Positions 39,550 to 48,196 of a stretch of DNA of 64,000 bases are shown here, in pieces. This DNA is from JBECKR01 sp040235415 (GTDB lineage: Bacteria; Acidobacteriota; Polarisedimenticolia; Polarisedimenticolales; Polarisedimenticolaceae): the NCBI GenBank assembly GCA_040235415.1, contig JBECKR010000278.1, positions 4,146 to 68,145 of the forward strand, written 5' to 3'. Position numbers and translations under genes: made by a program. The notes below the pieces were generated by a model. It saw only the letters and a program-made list of their open reading frames with translations. It made no database searches and was not told where the DNA came from. Positions within the stretch are counted from its first letter, which is position 1; every line of letters begins with the position of its first letter.

Positions 39550-41337
39550 ATGGCGGCCTCGCGAAGGAGGTGGATCGTGGGCGCTCCGCGGGTCGTTTCC
39601 GTCGGCTTCGTCTTCCTCGCCCTGTCGACCGCAGGGGCCGCGGCGCCGAAGTCGCCGCCCGGCGATCTCTGGGCGGCTCAGACCGGACCGAACGTCGTGA
39701 CGCTCGTCTGGAGCCGGCCCGAGAGAGTCTCGGAGTTCCGGATCTTCCAGTGGGAGGACGGCGCCTTCGAGCAGATCTCGGCGCCGCGCTCGAGCGCGGA
39801 TTCGTTCACGCACACGATCCGGCCGCCGTGGGGCGTCCGGAAGTACGCGATCGACGCCGTGTTCGAGGACGGCACCGTCTCGGAGAAGGCCCTGTTCAAC
39901 GAAATCCGCGTCGAGGAGGTGAAACCGGGACCGGTGCCCGCGCCGGCCTCGGTCACCGCGGAGCAGACCGCGCCGGGCGAGGTCACGGTCCGGTGGCCCG
40001 AGGTGCCGGGCGCGACCGCGTTCGTCATCGGTCGCGCCGTCGGGACGGGCGGCCTCCAGATGCTGTGCCGGATCTGCCCGACGACGGGCCGCTACGTCGA
40101 CCGCGCCCCGCAACCCGGCGCGAAGCACACGTACACGGTGACGGCGCTCGCCGCGGGCGGAGCCTCCCGGCGCGCGACGTCGAACGTGCTGGTCCCCACC
40201 GGCGAACCCGCGGCGGCCCGCGCCGAGACCCCTGCCGCGCCGCCGCCGTCCGTCGATGCGGGCTTCCGCGCGGAGCCGAGGCCCGGGGGCTGCCTCTCGC
40301 TCGGCGGGGAGGGGAACCTGCTGGTGCGCATCGCCGACGGATCGGTCCGGTTCTACGAGCGCGCGCGGTGGACGAAGCAAGGCCTGACGCTTCTCGATTC
40401 GCCCGCGTTCCGCCGCGTCGAGGGGATCACCGACGCGGTGGCGGTCGCGGAATCCGGCACGCACCACCTCGTCCTTCGCCGGAACGGGACGGTGCTGGCG
40501 TGGGGCGAGAACGGCCACGGACAGGTCGGGAGCGAGAGGGCCATCGAGCGGAAGTTCGGGCGCGCGTTTCCCCGGGACGTCGAGAACCCGCTGCCGGTGG
40601 ACGGGCTCTCGGGCGTGGTGGACATCGCGGTCGGCGCGACGCACTCGGTGGCGCTGCTTGCCGACGGGACCATCCGGATCTGGGGCTGGGGCGATCGCGG
40701 CATCGCCGGCGACGGCCGGATCGAAGTGACGACGGACCGGCTCTCGCCGGGCACGGTCGCGGGCATCGGGAACGCGGTCGACGTCGTCGCGGGAGGAGAG
40801 CACACCTTCGCGCTGCTCTCGGACCACACCGTTCGGGGCTGGGGGAGCGGGTTCAGCGCGCCGGGGTACCAATCGCTCCTCGGCAACGGCCGCGAGGGCG
40901 ACACGGCGGACCCTCTTCCGGTCCTGGACGTGGCCGATGTCCGACAGGTCGCGACGAGCGCGTTCTCGGCGATCGTGCTGCTGGCGGACGGCACGGTGAA
41001 GGCGTGGGGCACGCCCAGCGGCTTCTACCGGCCCGAGCAAACGAAGTGGATGAACAGCAAGCTTCCCGTCCCGGTGCCGGGGATCCGCAACGCGGTCGCC
41101 GTCTCACCGTTCCTGATCCTCCTCGCCGACGGCACGGTCCGGGACATCGACGCTCCCGAGAAACCGGTGCCGGGTGTCGCCGGGGCGGTCGCGGTCGCCT
41201 CGAGCAAGGTGAACCGCTACGCGCTCCTCGAGGACGGCCGGCTGATCGGCTGGGGACACCCGCGGTTCTGGTCGAAGGGCGTCGTCACGGTCCTCGAGAC
41301 CGGCCGGCAGACCGCGCAGGAGTGCGCGATGCGGTAG
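39550..41337 (+). CDS. Secreted FN3 / RCC1-repeat protein
   Basis: This 595-residue protein has a signal peptide (hydrophobic residues 14-31, AGAAAPK). Two fibronectin-type-III-like domains follow (about 36-120, VTLVWSRPERVSEFRI, and 128-225, VTVRWPEVPGATAFVI). After a Pro/Ala linker comes a seven-bladed RCC1/BLIP-II-like propeller (about 265-590) recognisable by repeated VLAWGENGHGQVG, IRIWGWGDRGIAG, VRGWGSGF and LIGWGHPRF. Such secreted RCC1 proteins are binding modules, not exchange factors. The ATG at 39550 is picked because it begins the signal peptide; no strong ribosome-binding site is seen. It is convergent with the coiled-coil gene. Confidence 0.82.
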   Translation: MAASRRRWIVGAPRVVSVGFVFLALSTAGAAAPKSPPGDLWAAQTGPNVVTLVWSRPERVSEFRIFQWEDGAFEQISAPRSSADSFTHTIRPPWGVRKYAIDAVFEDGTVSEKALFNEIRVEEVKPGPVPAPASVTAEQTAPGEVTVRWPEVPGATAFVIGRAVGTGGLQMLCRICPTTGRYVDRAPQPGAKHTYTVTALAAGGASRRATSNVLVPTGEPAAARAETPAAPPPSVDAGFRAEPRPGGCLSLGGEGNLLVRIADGSVRFYERARWTKQGLTLLDSPAFRRVEGITDAVAVAESGTHHLVLRRNGTVLAWGENGHGQVGSERAIERKFGRAFPRDVENPLPVDGLSGVVDIAVGATHSVALLADGTIRIWGWGDRGIAGDGRIEVTTDRLSPGTVAGIGNAVDVVAGGEHTFALLSDHTVRGWGSGFSAPGYQSLLGNGREGDTADPLPVLDVADVRQVATSAFSAIVLLADGTVKAWGTPSGFYRPEQTKWMNSKLPVPVPGIRNAVAVSPFLILLADGTVRDIDAPEKPVPGVAGAVAVASSKVNRYALLEDGRLIGWGHPRFWSKGVVTVLETGRQTAQECAMR

Positions 41338-41362
41338 CGGGGGACAGGCACGGGGTCAGGAG

Positions 41363-41389
41363 GCGGACCGCCGGTTCGAGGAGGTCCGC
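41363..41389. terminator. Bidirectional terminator-like hairpin
   Basis: GCGGACC (41363-41369) and GGTCCGC (41383-41389) form a perfect 7-bp stem with a 13-base loop between two convergent genes. Confidence 0.5.
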
Positions 41390-41411
41390 TGGCCGGGCTT
41401 CCGGGCGAACT

Positions 41412-44240
41412 CTACGACGAGCCGGACGGACCGGTGGCACGGTCGAGCGTGTCGAGGACGCCCTGGATGTCTTTGTTGTCCACCGTCAGCGCCTCGTCTT
41501 CCTTGCCGGCCGCGTCATTGGCGGTTTGTGCTGCCGCCTCCGCGTTCCGGGCCTCGAGCTTGCGCCTGACCTCGTCGATCCTGTCTTTCCAGAGCGCGTC
41601 CCTGGCTTTCAGCTCGATCTTGTGCGACTCGATGAGGGAGAGGAGCTTCTTCTCGTACTCCGCGGTGCGCGCGATCAGTGCGTCGCGATGCTCGCCGGCC
41701 AGCTCACTGGCCCTGGCGTCGTCTTCCTCACGCCGGGCCCGCAGCGTCTTCTCGTGTTGTCGCGTCAGCTCTTCGACCCGCGCCTTCCACTCGTCGACCT
41801 TCGTCTTCCACTCCCCACGACGACCGGAGTCCAGCTCCTCGTTCGCCTTCCTGTGCGCCAACCGTTCGGCGTCCAGCGCGCGTTCGTGGGCGCTCTTCAG
41901 CTCGTCGAGCTCCTCGCGATGTCGTCCGCGCTCCTCCTCGAGTCCGGCCTCGAATTCGGCCCGGAGTCGTTCTCGTTCTCGTTCGACCGCCGCCTCGTGC
42001 TCGCGCTGCTGCCGCTCTCGCTCCTGTTCCTGTCGTGTCGTCACGTCCGCGACACGCGCCTTCCACTCGGCGACGTTCGCGTTCGACTCGCCGTGATGGC
42101 TGGCGACCAGCCTCTCGATCGCCTTCCTGTGCGCTTCCCGTTCGGCGTCCAGCGCGCGTTGGTGGGTGCGCTTCAGCTCGTCGAGCCCCTCGCGATGTCG
42201 CCCGCGCTCCTCCTCAAGTCCGGCCTCGAATTCGGCCCGGAGTCGCTCGCGTTCTCGTTCGACCGCCGCCTCGTGCTCGCGCTGCTGCCGCTCTCGCTCC
42301 TGCTCGTGCCGGCTGTTCAGGTCCACGACCCGGGTCTTGCACTCGGCGACGCTCGCATTCAGCGCTTCGTGGTGGCTGGCGGCCAGCTCGTCGAGCTCCG
42401 CCCGGTGTCGTTTCTTCTCCTCCTCGCGCTCGGTCTCGAATTCGGCCCGAAGCCGTTCGCGTTCTCGCTCGACCGCCGCCTCGTGCTCGCGCTGCTGCCG
42501 CTCTCGCTCCTGCTCGTGCCGGCTGTTCAGGTCCACGACCCGGGTGTTGCACTCGGCGACGCTCGCATTCAGCGCTTCCTGGTGGCTGGCGGCCAGCTCG
42601 TCGATCGCCTTGCCGTGCGCCTCGCGATCGACGTCGAGCGCCCGTTCGTGGGCGCTGTTCAGCTCGTCGAGCTCCGCCCGGTGTCGTTTTTTCTCCTCCT
42701 CGCGCTCGGCTTCGAATTCGGCCCGAAGCCGTTCGCTCTGCTGCGCCATCGCGGTCTCGTTCTTCTTCCGCTCCCGTTCCCGTTCCAGATGGTGTAGACG
42801 CAGAAGTCCCCGGAGCTTCCCGTCGCGGTCGACGCGTTCCGCTTCGACGGTCGCATCCCGGGCAGCGGTCAGCTCCTCGATCTTCCGAAGGGACTCGTGC
42901 CGCTGGTTCTCGAGGGCGGCCGCATGGGTCTGCTCGAGCTGCAGGCGGTGCTCTTCTTGGCGCTTCTCCAGTGCCTGGATCGTTCGCTCCCACTCCTGGT
43001 GCCGTGTCTCGAGCTCGGAGCGATGCCGCGCGGCGAGCTTCGCCAACTCGAGGTGCCGCGTTTCACGCTCCGCCACGACGGCCCGCTCGTGATCCGCCAA
43101 GAGGGCTTCCTGGGCTCGGCGATGCGCGTCCCGTTCGACGTTCAATGTCTTGGCATGCGTGGCGCGAAGGTCGTCGAGCTGGAGGCGATGGCCCCGCGCC
43201 TGGTCCTGCAGCAGGGCCTGTTTCGCCTCGGCGTGAGCGGCCTGCGATGCCTCGACTCGGGCCGCGTGCTCGGCGCGCAACGCGCCCAGCCCGCGCTCGT
43301 GCTCCTCGGCATCCGCGCCTCGCCGCGCTTCCGACTCGAGCCAGCGTTCCTTCGCGGCGTCCCGCTCGCGCGCGGTCTCGACGACCTTCCCGGCGGCATC
43401 GAGCAGCCCGGCCTGCAACGTGGCGATCTTCCGACGGCACTCGTGAACGGTCCTGCGGAGCGCCGCGGCTTCCCGCTCGCGGTTGCGAACATCGCTCGCG
43501 AGCTTCAAGTACTCGTCGGCAAACGGAGAGCTGCTGGAGGCGCGCTGCATGGTCTGGAGCTCGTGCCGCAGGTGCTCGACCTCTTCCTGAAGGCGATCGA
43601 AGTCCCGCGGGGGCTCCGGTCGCGGGTCGCCGGAGACGGGCTCCGAGTCCAGTGCGGATCGTGGCAGTCCCAGAGCTTGCAGTATCCTGGCGACGTCGTC
43701 GTCGTGCGGCCGTCCTCCCGGGCCCGCGTCCGCCGCATCGGCACCCTCTTCGGCCCCGGCGAGATCTTCGGGGTCGCCCGTCGGCTGCGAAGCGAAACCT
43801 GCGCGGTCGCGTCGCGACAGTGCCGAGATCTCCGAGACGTCGAAGTCGAGGTCGAGCAGGACGTTCGCGGTCGCGAGGATCGCGGCCGCGCTCGTCTCGC
43901 GCTTGTCAAGGTAGGCGTCGGCGTGGATCGTCAGCTTCTGGTGCTGCAGAAACTCGGCCTTCGGAACGGTGGAGGTCGCGAGCACCACCGGGATCGATCG
44001 GATTCGTTTCTTGACCTCGGTAAAGAGAGAGAAGCCGGCATTCCGCGGGCGCTCCACGGCCAGGAACACGATGTCGGGGCGATGCGCGTCGAGGTACTTC
44101 AACGCCGCCCGGCGCCCCGAGATCGCGTCGATCTCGAAACCGTGCGGTGCGAGCGCTCGACGCACTTCGCCCAGGAAGTCCTCGTCGTTGTCCATCACGA
44201 CTACGCGATGCGCGGCCACAGGGCGACTCCGGATCGGCAC
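41412..44240 (-). CDS. Pseudo-receiver plus long coiled-coil protein (AglZ/FrzS-like architecture)
   Basis: About 942 residues from a GTG at 44240; the start is uncertain, and an ATG at residue 16 would cut the receiver. Residues 11-130 form a CheY-like receiver: acidic pocket MDNDED (16-21), Thr89/Ser90 and Lys113 are kept, but the phospho-acceptor Asp is replaced by Ala61 (PDIVFLAVERP). After a flexible acidic linker, residues ~235-920 are one charged heptad coiled coil containing near-identical repeat blocks (EREHEAAVERERERLRAEF and variants). A degenerate receiver fused to a long coil is the design of AglZ and FrzS, polar motility proteins of Myxococcus; that link is architectural only. 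It is divergent from two unknown paralogues. Confidence 0.75.
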   Translation of the reverse strand: MPIRSRPVAAHRVVVMDNDEDFLGEVRRALAPHGFEIDAISGRRAALKYLDAHRPDIVFLAVERPRNAGFSLFTEVKKRIRSIPVVLATSTVPKAEFLQHQKLTIHADAYLDKRETSAAAILATANVLLDLDFDVSEISALSRRDRAGFASQPTGDPEDLAGAEEGADAADAGPGGRPHDDDVARILQALGLPRSALDSEPVSGDPRPEPPRDFDRLQEEVEHLRHELQTMQRASSSSPFADEYLKLASDVRNREREAAALRRTVHECRRKIATLQAGLLDAAGKVVETARERDAAKERWLESEARRGADAEEHERGLGALRAEHAARVEASQAAHAEAKQALLQDQARGHRLQLDDLRATHAKTLNVERDAHRRAQEALLADHERAVVAERETRHLELAKLAARHRSELETRHQEWERTIQALEKRQEEHRLQLEQTHAAALENQRHESLRKIEELTAARDATVEAERVDRDGKLRGLLRLHHLERERERKKNETAMAQQSERLRAEFEAEREEEKKRHRAELDELNSAHERALDVDREAHGKAIDELAASHQEALNASVAECNTRVVDLNSRHEQERERQQREHEAAVERERERLRAEFETEREEEKKRHRAELDELAASHHEALNASVAECKTRVVDLNSRHEQERERQQREHEAAVERERERLRAEFEAGLEEERGRHREGLDELKRTHQRALDAEREAHRKAIERLVASHHGESNANVAEWKARVADVTTRQEQERERQQREHEAAVERERERLRAEFEAGLEEERGRHREELDELKSAHERALDAERLAHRKANEELDSGRRGEWKTKVDEWKARVEELTRQHEKTLRARREEDDARASELAGEHRDALIARTAEYEKKLLSLIESHKIELKARDALWKDRIDEVRRKLEARNAEAAAQTANDAAGKEDEALTVDNKDIQGVLDTLDRATGPSGSS
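41940..42604 (-). repeat. Direct repeats within the coiled-coil gene
   Basis: A 135-base block at 42260-42394 recurs at 42470-42604 with only two differences, a period of 210 bases (70 codons). A third, more diverged copy of its core starts near 41985. They encode the Arg/Glu-rich coil unit and indicate recent lengthening of the coil. Confidence 0.8.
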
Positions 44241-44558
44241 ATCGGTTCTACCCGTACACGCGATGCTGTCCTCGCCGTAGCCTGGCCGGCGGACGTCGTT
44301 GGGCCGATTCCGAGGCCGATTGGGCTCCTGCGGGCGAGAGCGGCTCGACCGGCGGAAACCCGTATTCGAATTTGGTTCTCGTACCCCCGTTGTCAACCGC
44401 TCGCACGACGGATTCGCCCCTTCTCGAACGTTTTCCGGTCGGGCCGGTTCCCGCTTGACAACCGTTTTTCGGCGCCTAAGTTTGGCTAGGCTCGATTTCG
44501 TAACGCCACCGGAGGACCGATCCGAGGGGGTCGGCCGCGAGGGAGGAGGCAATCAGGC
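44241..44558. other. Divergent promoter region
   Basis: This spacer lies between the pseudo-receiver coiled-coil gene and the paralogue pair. The minus-strand coding frame stays open through here, so the coiled-coil protein could start further upstream. On the plus strand it holds the promoter candidate at 44455-44482 and the ribosome-binding site GGAGG (44544-44548). Confidence 0.4.
44455..44482 (+). promoter_or_regulatory. Candidate sigma-70 promoter for the paralogue operon
   Basis: A perfect -35 TTGACA (44455-44460) is followed 16 bases later by TAAGTT (44477-44482) as a weak -10. It lies 76 bases upstream of the first ATG. The -35 sits in a CGCTTGACAAC block that also occurs at 50402-50412 on the minus strand, ahead of the YG-tail operon. 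Confidence 0.4.
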
Positions 44559-45272
44559 ATGGCCACCCAAAGCGTCGAAAACGTTCCGAAAAGCGACTTC
44601 GGCTCGATCTGGAAGCAGTCTTCCGTTCTGGACGTCGAGAACAAGCTTCTGCAGCAGATCATGGCCGCACGCACGCCCGAAGCGGCGGAAGCGTCGATCT
44701 CCTACGCGCGATTCCTGCGTCTCGCGGGTCTCGATACCGAGAACTACCCTCTCTTCCTCAAGATGCTCGAGATCGAGAACCACTGGGTCCTGGACGAGCT
44801 GATCGGGCCGAGCGACCCCTTCCTCTTGCTGTCCACGATCCCTCCGAATCGGTTCCTGGCGGAGAAGGCGTTCCACCTCCTGACGCGTTGGCAGCCGGGC
44901 GGGATCTATCCGAAGACGCTGGCGATCGTGCTCGGCGTGCTGCAGAACACGTACAGCTCGCCGAAGGACGGCTACAAGATCTACCCGCTGTCGGTGGCCG
45001 ACGTCGACAACCTGGGAAAGCACCTGGAGAAGAGCCGGGGTCAGAACGAGCCGCGCAATCGCTGCATTCTCGACATCCTCGATCGCGTGGGATCGCTCGA
45101 GGGCCTGTATTGGGACGACTCGATCGAGCAGGTCGCGAGACAGGCGCTACGAATCCGCACCAATTTCTTCGACAACACGAAGATCTTGGAGGAGTGCATT
45201 CCGCAGGTTCTTCTCGTACGTGGCGACTACGTCAAGGAAGAAGTCGCTCCGCGTCGAGTCTTCCAGGGCTGA
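44559..45272 (+). CDS. Unknown-family protein, paralogue A of a tandem pair
   Basis: This 237-residue protein has no signal peptide or membrane segment, so it should be cytosolic. It is predicted mostly helical by eye, with conserved-looking blocks: EASISYARFLRLAGL (about 46-60), FLKMLEIENHWVLDELIG (68-85), DPFLLLS (88-94), LLTRWQPGGIYPKTL and SSPKDGYKIYPLSVAD. The same blocks recur in the next gene. I do not recognise the family. GGAGG (44544-44548) supports the ATG at 44559. It is followed after 10 bases by its paralogue and is divergent from the pseudo-receiver coiled-coil gene, which suggests a shared process, possibly assembly of a cytoplasmic or polar complex. Confidence 0.8.
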   Translation: MATQSVENVPKSDFGSIWKQSSVLDVENKLLQQIMAARTPEAAEASISYARFLRLAGLDTENYPLFLKMLEIENHWVLDELIGPSDPFLLLSTIPPNRFLAEKAFHLLTRWQPGGIYPKTLAIVLGVLQNTYSSPKDGYKIYPLSVADVDNLGKHLEKSRGQNEPRNRCILDILDRVGSLEGLYWDDSIEQVARQALRIRTNFFDNTKILEECIPQVLLVRGDYVKEEVAPRRVFQG

Positions 45273-45282
45273 GGAGTTGACC

Positions 45283-46089
45283 ATGAGCGAAGCCGCACTG
45301 AGCCACAAGATCGAAGAGTTTCGCGCAAGAGCGACTCCACCGGACCACGACATCTTCGAGATCGAGAGCAAGCTGCTCCAGGGGATCTTCGGTTGTCGGA
45401 GCCAGGAAGCGGTCGAAGCGTCGATCACGTACGCCCGTTTCCTCAACAGTGTCGGAATCACCCCCGACAACTACGTCGTGTTCCTCAAGATGCTCGATGT
45501 CGCCAACCACTGGGTGATCGACGCCCTCATCGGCGACCGGGATCCGTTCCTCCTGCTCTCGGCCGTGCAGCCCAACAAGCTGATCGTCGAGCGATGCCTC
45601 GCGATGCTGACGCGGTGGCACAAGGGGGGGATCTACAACAAGAACCTCTCCGTCATCATGGGCGTGCTGCAGTCGGTGTTCAGCTCGCCACGCCAGGGAT
45701 ACCGTATCTGCCCGTTGACGATCGCCGACACCAACGCCATCGGGAAGCATCTCGACAAGGAAAAGGGACAGGACTGGCCGCTGAACCGCGCCATCCTGGA
45801 GGTGCTGGAGAAGGTCGCCGAGCTCGAGGATTCGGGCGACTCCGAGGTCGAAGAGGTCGCCATCCACGCTTCGGCGATCCGCAACGCCTTCTTCGACGAC
45901 CGCAAGAGGATGGAGAACGTCATCCCTCCGGTGCTGCTGGTCACGGTCTCCGATCGTGAAGAGATCGCTCCTCGCAACGAGGCCAAGGTCCTGCGCATGC
46001 GGAATCAGAGCGTGACGAGCCAACCTCCCAAGCGGGCCAGAAAGAAGGTGGAGACGACCTCCACCGGCAGGCGCAAGAAGCGTAAGTGA
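45283..46089 (+). CDS. Unknown-family protein, paralogue B with basic tail
   Basis: This 268-residue protein aligns along almost its full length with the preceding gene product, with roughly half the residues matching by eye: EASITYARFL, FLKMLDVANHWVIDALIG, DPFLLLS, LTRWHKGGIY, SSPRQGYRICPLTIAD and IGKHLDKEKGQD. It differs by a C-terminal extension dense in Lys and Arg (PPKRARKKVETTSTGRRKKR), which could contact nucleic acid, membrane phospholipids or the acidic coiled coil encoded next door. GAGGAG (45271-45276) precedes the ATG at 45283, 10 bases after the upstream stop. Longer in-frame starts overlap the first paralogue and are unlikely. Function unknown. Confidence 0.8.
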   Translation: MSEAALSHKIEEFRARATPPDHDIFEIESKLLQGIFGCRSQEAVEASITYARFLNSVGITPDNYVVFLKMLDVANHWVIDALIGDRDPFLLLSAVQPNKLIVERCLAMLTRWHKGGIYNKNLSVIMGVLQSVFSSPRQGYRICPLTIADTNAIGKHLDKEKGQDWPLNRAILEVLEKVAELEDSGDSEVEEVAIHASAIRNAFFDDRKRMENVIPPVLLVTVSDREEIAPRNEAKVLRMRNQSVTSQPPKRARKKVETTSTGRRKKRK

Positions 46090-46120
46090 GCCACGCCGGC
46101 GGGTCCGCCGGAGTGCCGCC

Positions 46121-46312
46121 ATGAGCTCATCGCGAAGCGAGGCCAGGTCCAAGGCGAAGAAGCCGAAGAGGCGTCGCCTGGACCTGACCTCGGAAGAGGC
46201 CGCGGTGGCCCTCGCCGCGTGCAAGCGCTACCGCCAGTCGATCCCGACGTACCTGGCCGCGTGGCGCGACGAGCTGGACCGCGTCGACGCCGTCATCCGG
46301 AAGCTGTCCTAG
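46121..46312 (+). CDS. Small basic protein of unknown function
   Basis: This 63-residue protein follows the paralogue pair after 31 bases. The N-terminal third is Lys/Arg/Ser-rich (RSKAKKPKRRRLDL), the rest helical (LTSEEAAVALAACKRYRQSI, then YLAAWRDELDRVDAVI). The basic stretch echoes the tail of paralogue B. Composition and codon use fit a real gene. It may be the third member of the operon. I see no known domain and no strong ribosome-binding site. Confidence 0.5.
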   Translation: MSSSRSEARSKAKKPKRRRLDLTSEEAAVALAACKRYRQSIPTYLAAWRDELDRVDAVIRKLS

Positions 46313-46342
46313 CCGCGGTCGAGCCGTGGTGCGCGCCGCTCT

Positions 46343-47992
46343 TCAGGGCTTCGCGCCGAGCTTGGCGAGCATCGCGACCGCGTTCTCGTTCGTCGGGTCG
46401 AGCTCCAGCGACTTCCGGTAGTACGCGATCGCCCTCGCGGTATCGCCGCGGTTCATCCACGCCTCCGCGAGCGAGTCCCACGCGTTCCACGACTTAGGAA
46501 AGGCCTCGGTGTTGATCTCGAGGACCGCCACGGCGGCGTCGAGCCGCTTCTTCGCCATCATCTCGTAGCCGAGCAGGTTCACTTCGTTCTCGAAGCTCGC
46601 GTACCTGTGCCGCGGATCGGCTCGATACCGCCTCGCGATCTCACGGATGGTTTCCTGGTCCGCCTTGCCGGAGACGACGGCCGATCGGAGCCGCTCGGCG
46701 AGCGACGGCTCGGAGGAAGCGGTCAGCGCGGCTTCCAGCACCGGGTCGCGGCCGTTGCGATAGTCGTCTCCGCTCATGTCGACCGCGATGTCGGGGGCGA
46801 GCCAAGGGTCCTTGATCCGCTCGTCGATGTCCTGCCACCAGACCGTCGCCGCGTAGGGCGCGATCCCGCTGTTGGGCAGCTTGACCGGGACGGCGTCGCC
46901 GAACTGGTTCGGCGACGATCCCGTGGGCTCGCCGACGAAGATCGCGTCGGTCCACTTCTTGAGCCAGTCAACGGTGTTCTGCGCCGCGGAGAACGTGTGC
47001 CGGCCGATCAGGACGTAGACCTTGCCCCGGGGGTTCAGCTTCGGGGACCGCAGGATCCCCTTGATGATCGGAGGCGGGAGGTAGTTGTTCCCACCGCCGT
47101 TGTTGCGCATGTCGAGCACCATGCGGTCCACGTCGTGGGACGCGACGAAAGCGAAGATACCCCGGAAGTAGTCGGCGAGCGTCTGGTCGGTCTTGTCCTG
47201 GACGGCGTTGAACTGGACGTAGAGCGCGCGCCGGTCCGGCAGGTAGACGTGCCAGAACGAGTTCGCGCGATCCTGCTGCCACAGCATCGGCTCGTCCCCG
47301 GACGCGTCGACCCATCCGGCGGGGAGCTCGGACGTGTGCCGCTCGTCCTCCGAGACCGTTTCCGGGGTGAGGTCCACGGTGATCCGCCTACCGTCCTTCT
47401 CGACCGTGAGCGGGGTGTGCTCGACGTCGTCGGTCAGGCCGAGCGCGGCGACGACCTCCGCCGTCTCGAGGCGCCACGGAGCGGTCAGCTTCGACCACAT
47501 CGGGTTGTCCCGGCCGTCGACGGCCGACGCCGCGTCGAGCGCGGTCGCGGCGGTGGCGTTCCCCAGCGTGACGACCTTCCCCCCGACGGCCTCCGCGTAC
47601 CGCGGATCGGCGGCGCGGACGTAGAGCCCGTCCGAGAACAGGTAGAACGCGACGGGGTACCGCCGGAAGGAGATCGGAGGATCGTAGAACGAGTGGAAGC
47701 AGGTGTGGCCGTCACCGATCATGGCGACGAGCTTCGAGATCTCCACGATGATCCCGGCGCGATCGAGAGACGGGATGCGCTGATCGAGCCGCCGGATCGC
47801 GGCCTCCCACTCGGAGCGAGATACCGCGTGGAAGGCGTTGCGATGGACTTTCGGGAGCTCGGTCGCGAGGTAGTGCAGGTCCCCCCGCCACTGCTCGGCG
47901 GTCAGGGGCTTCGGCGCTTCCTGCGCGCCGAGGGCGAGCGACGCCGCGACGGCGCCGGCGGCGCACGCGCCGAGGGACGTTCGCATCCGCAT
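46343..47992 (-). CDS. Secreted S41-family (C-terminal processing protease-like) peptidase with TPR tail
   Basis: This 549-residue protein has a signal peptide (hydrophobic residues 6-22, LALGAQ). An N-terminal helical domain with DGHTCFHSFY near residue 95 resembles the non-catalytic cap of S41 peptidases. The core carries VLDMRNNGGGNN (about 290-302), VYVLIGRHTFSAAQN with the probable nucleophile Ser near 336, and FVGEPTGSSPNQFGD. No clear PDZ domain is visible. The last ~100 residues contain TPR units (WNAWDSLAEAWMNRGDTARA). AGGAGG lies just upstream of two close ATGs (47992 and 47986). It is probably a periplasmic peptidase of unknown substrate, and is last in the minus-strand run after the YG-tail operon. 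Confidence 0.82.
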   Translation of the reverse strand: MRMRTSLGACAAGAVAASLALGAQEAPKPLTAEQWRGDLHYLATELPKVHRNAFHAVSRSEWEAAIRRLDQRIPSLDRAGIIVEISKLVAMIGDGHTCFHSFYDPPISFRRYPVAFYLFSDGLYVRAADPRYAEAVGGKVVTLGNATAATALDAASAVDGRDNPMWSKLTAPWRLETAEVVAALGLTDDVEHTPLTVEKDGRRITVDLTPETVSEDERHTSELPAGWVDASGDEPMLWQQDRANSFWHVYLPDRRALYVQFNAVQDKTDQTLADYFRGIFAFVASHDVDRMVLDMRNNGGGNNYLPPPIIKGILRSPKLNPRGKVYVLIGRHTFSAAQNTVDWLKKWTDAIFVGEPTGSSPNQFGDAVPVKLPNSGIAPYAATVWWQDIDERIKDPWLAPDIAVDMSGDDYRNGRDPVLEAALTASSEPSLAERLRSAVVSGKADQETIREIARRYRADPRHRYASFENEVNLLGYEMMAKKRLDAAVAVLEINTEAFPKSWNAWDSLAEAWMNRGDTARAIAYYRKSLELDPTNENAVAMLAKLGAKP

Positions 47993-48196
47993 GGGGCCTC
48001 CTACGGGGCGGAGAATCCGAGGATCCGGCTCCGGTGCACTCCGAGAGAACGCGCCCGGCGCTCCGAGAGTTGCATCGGGTCCTTCCGTCGCCGCGATCCG
48101 ACCGGGCGGCGCTCGCGGTCCGTCCCCCGCGACCTGCTTCCGCTCGATACGCCGCAGCGTTGCCGTGCGGCACGCCACCGACGCGGGCGGGTCACG

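Noticed and set aside
41940..42605. CRISPR array suggested by the direct repeats
   Set aside because: The repeats are long, in frame, without unique spacers, and encode a coiled coil.
41678..44489. Plus-strand frames opposite the coiled-coil gene
   Set aside because: They are Arg/Ser/Pro low-complexity translations of the repeats and have no start context.
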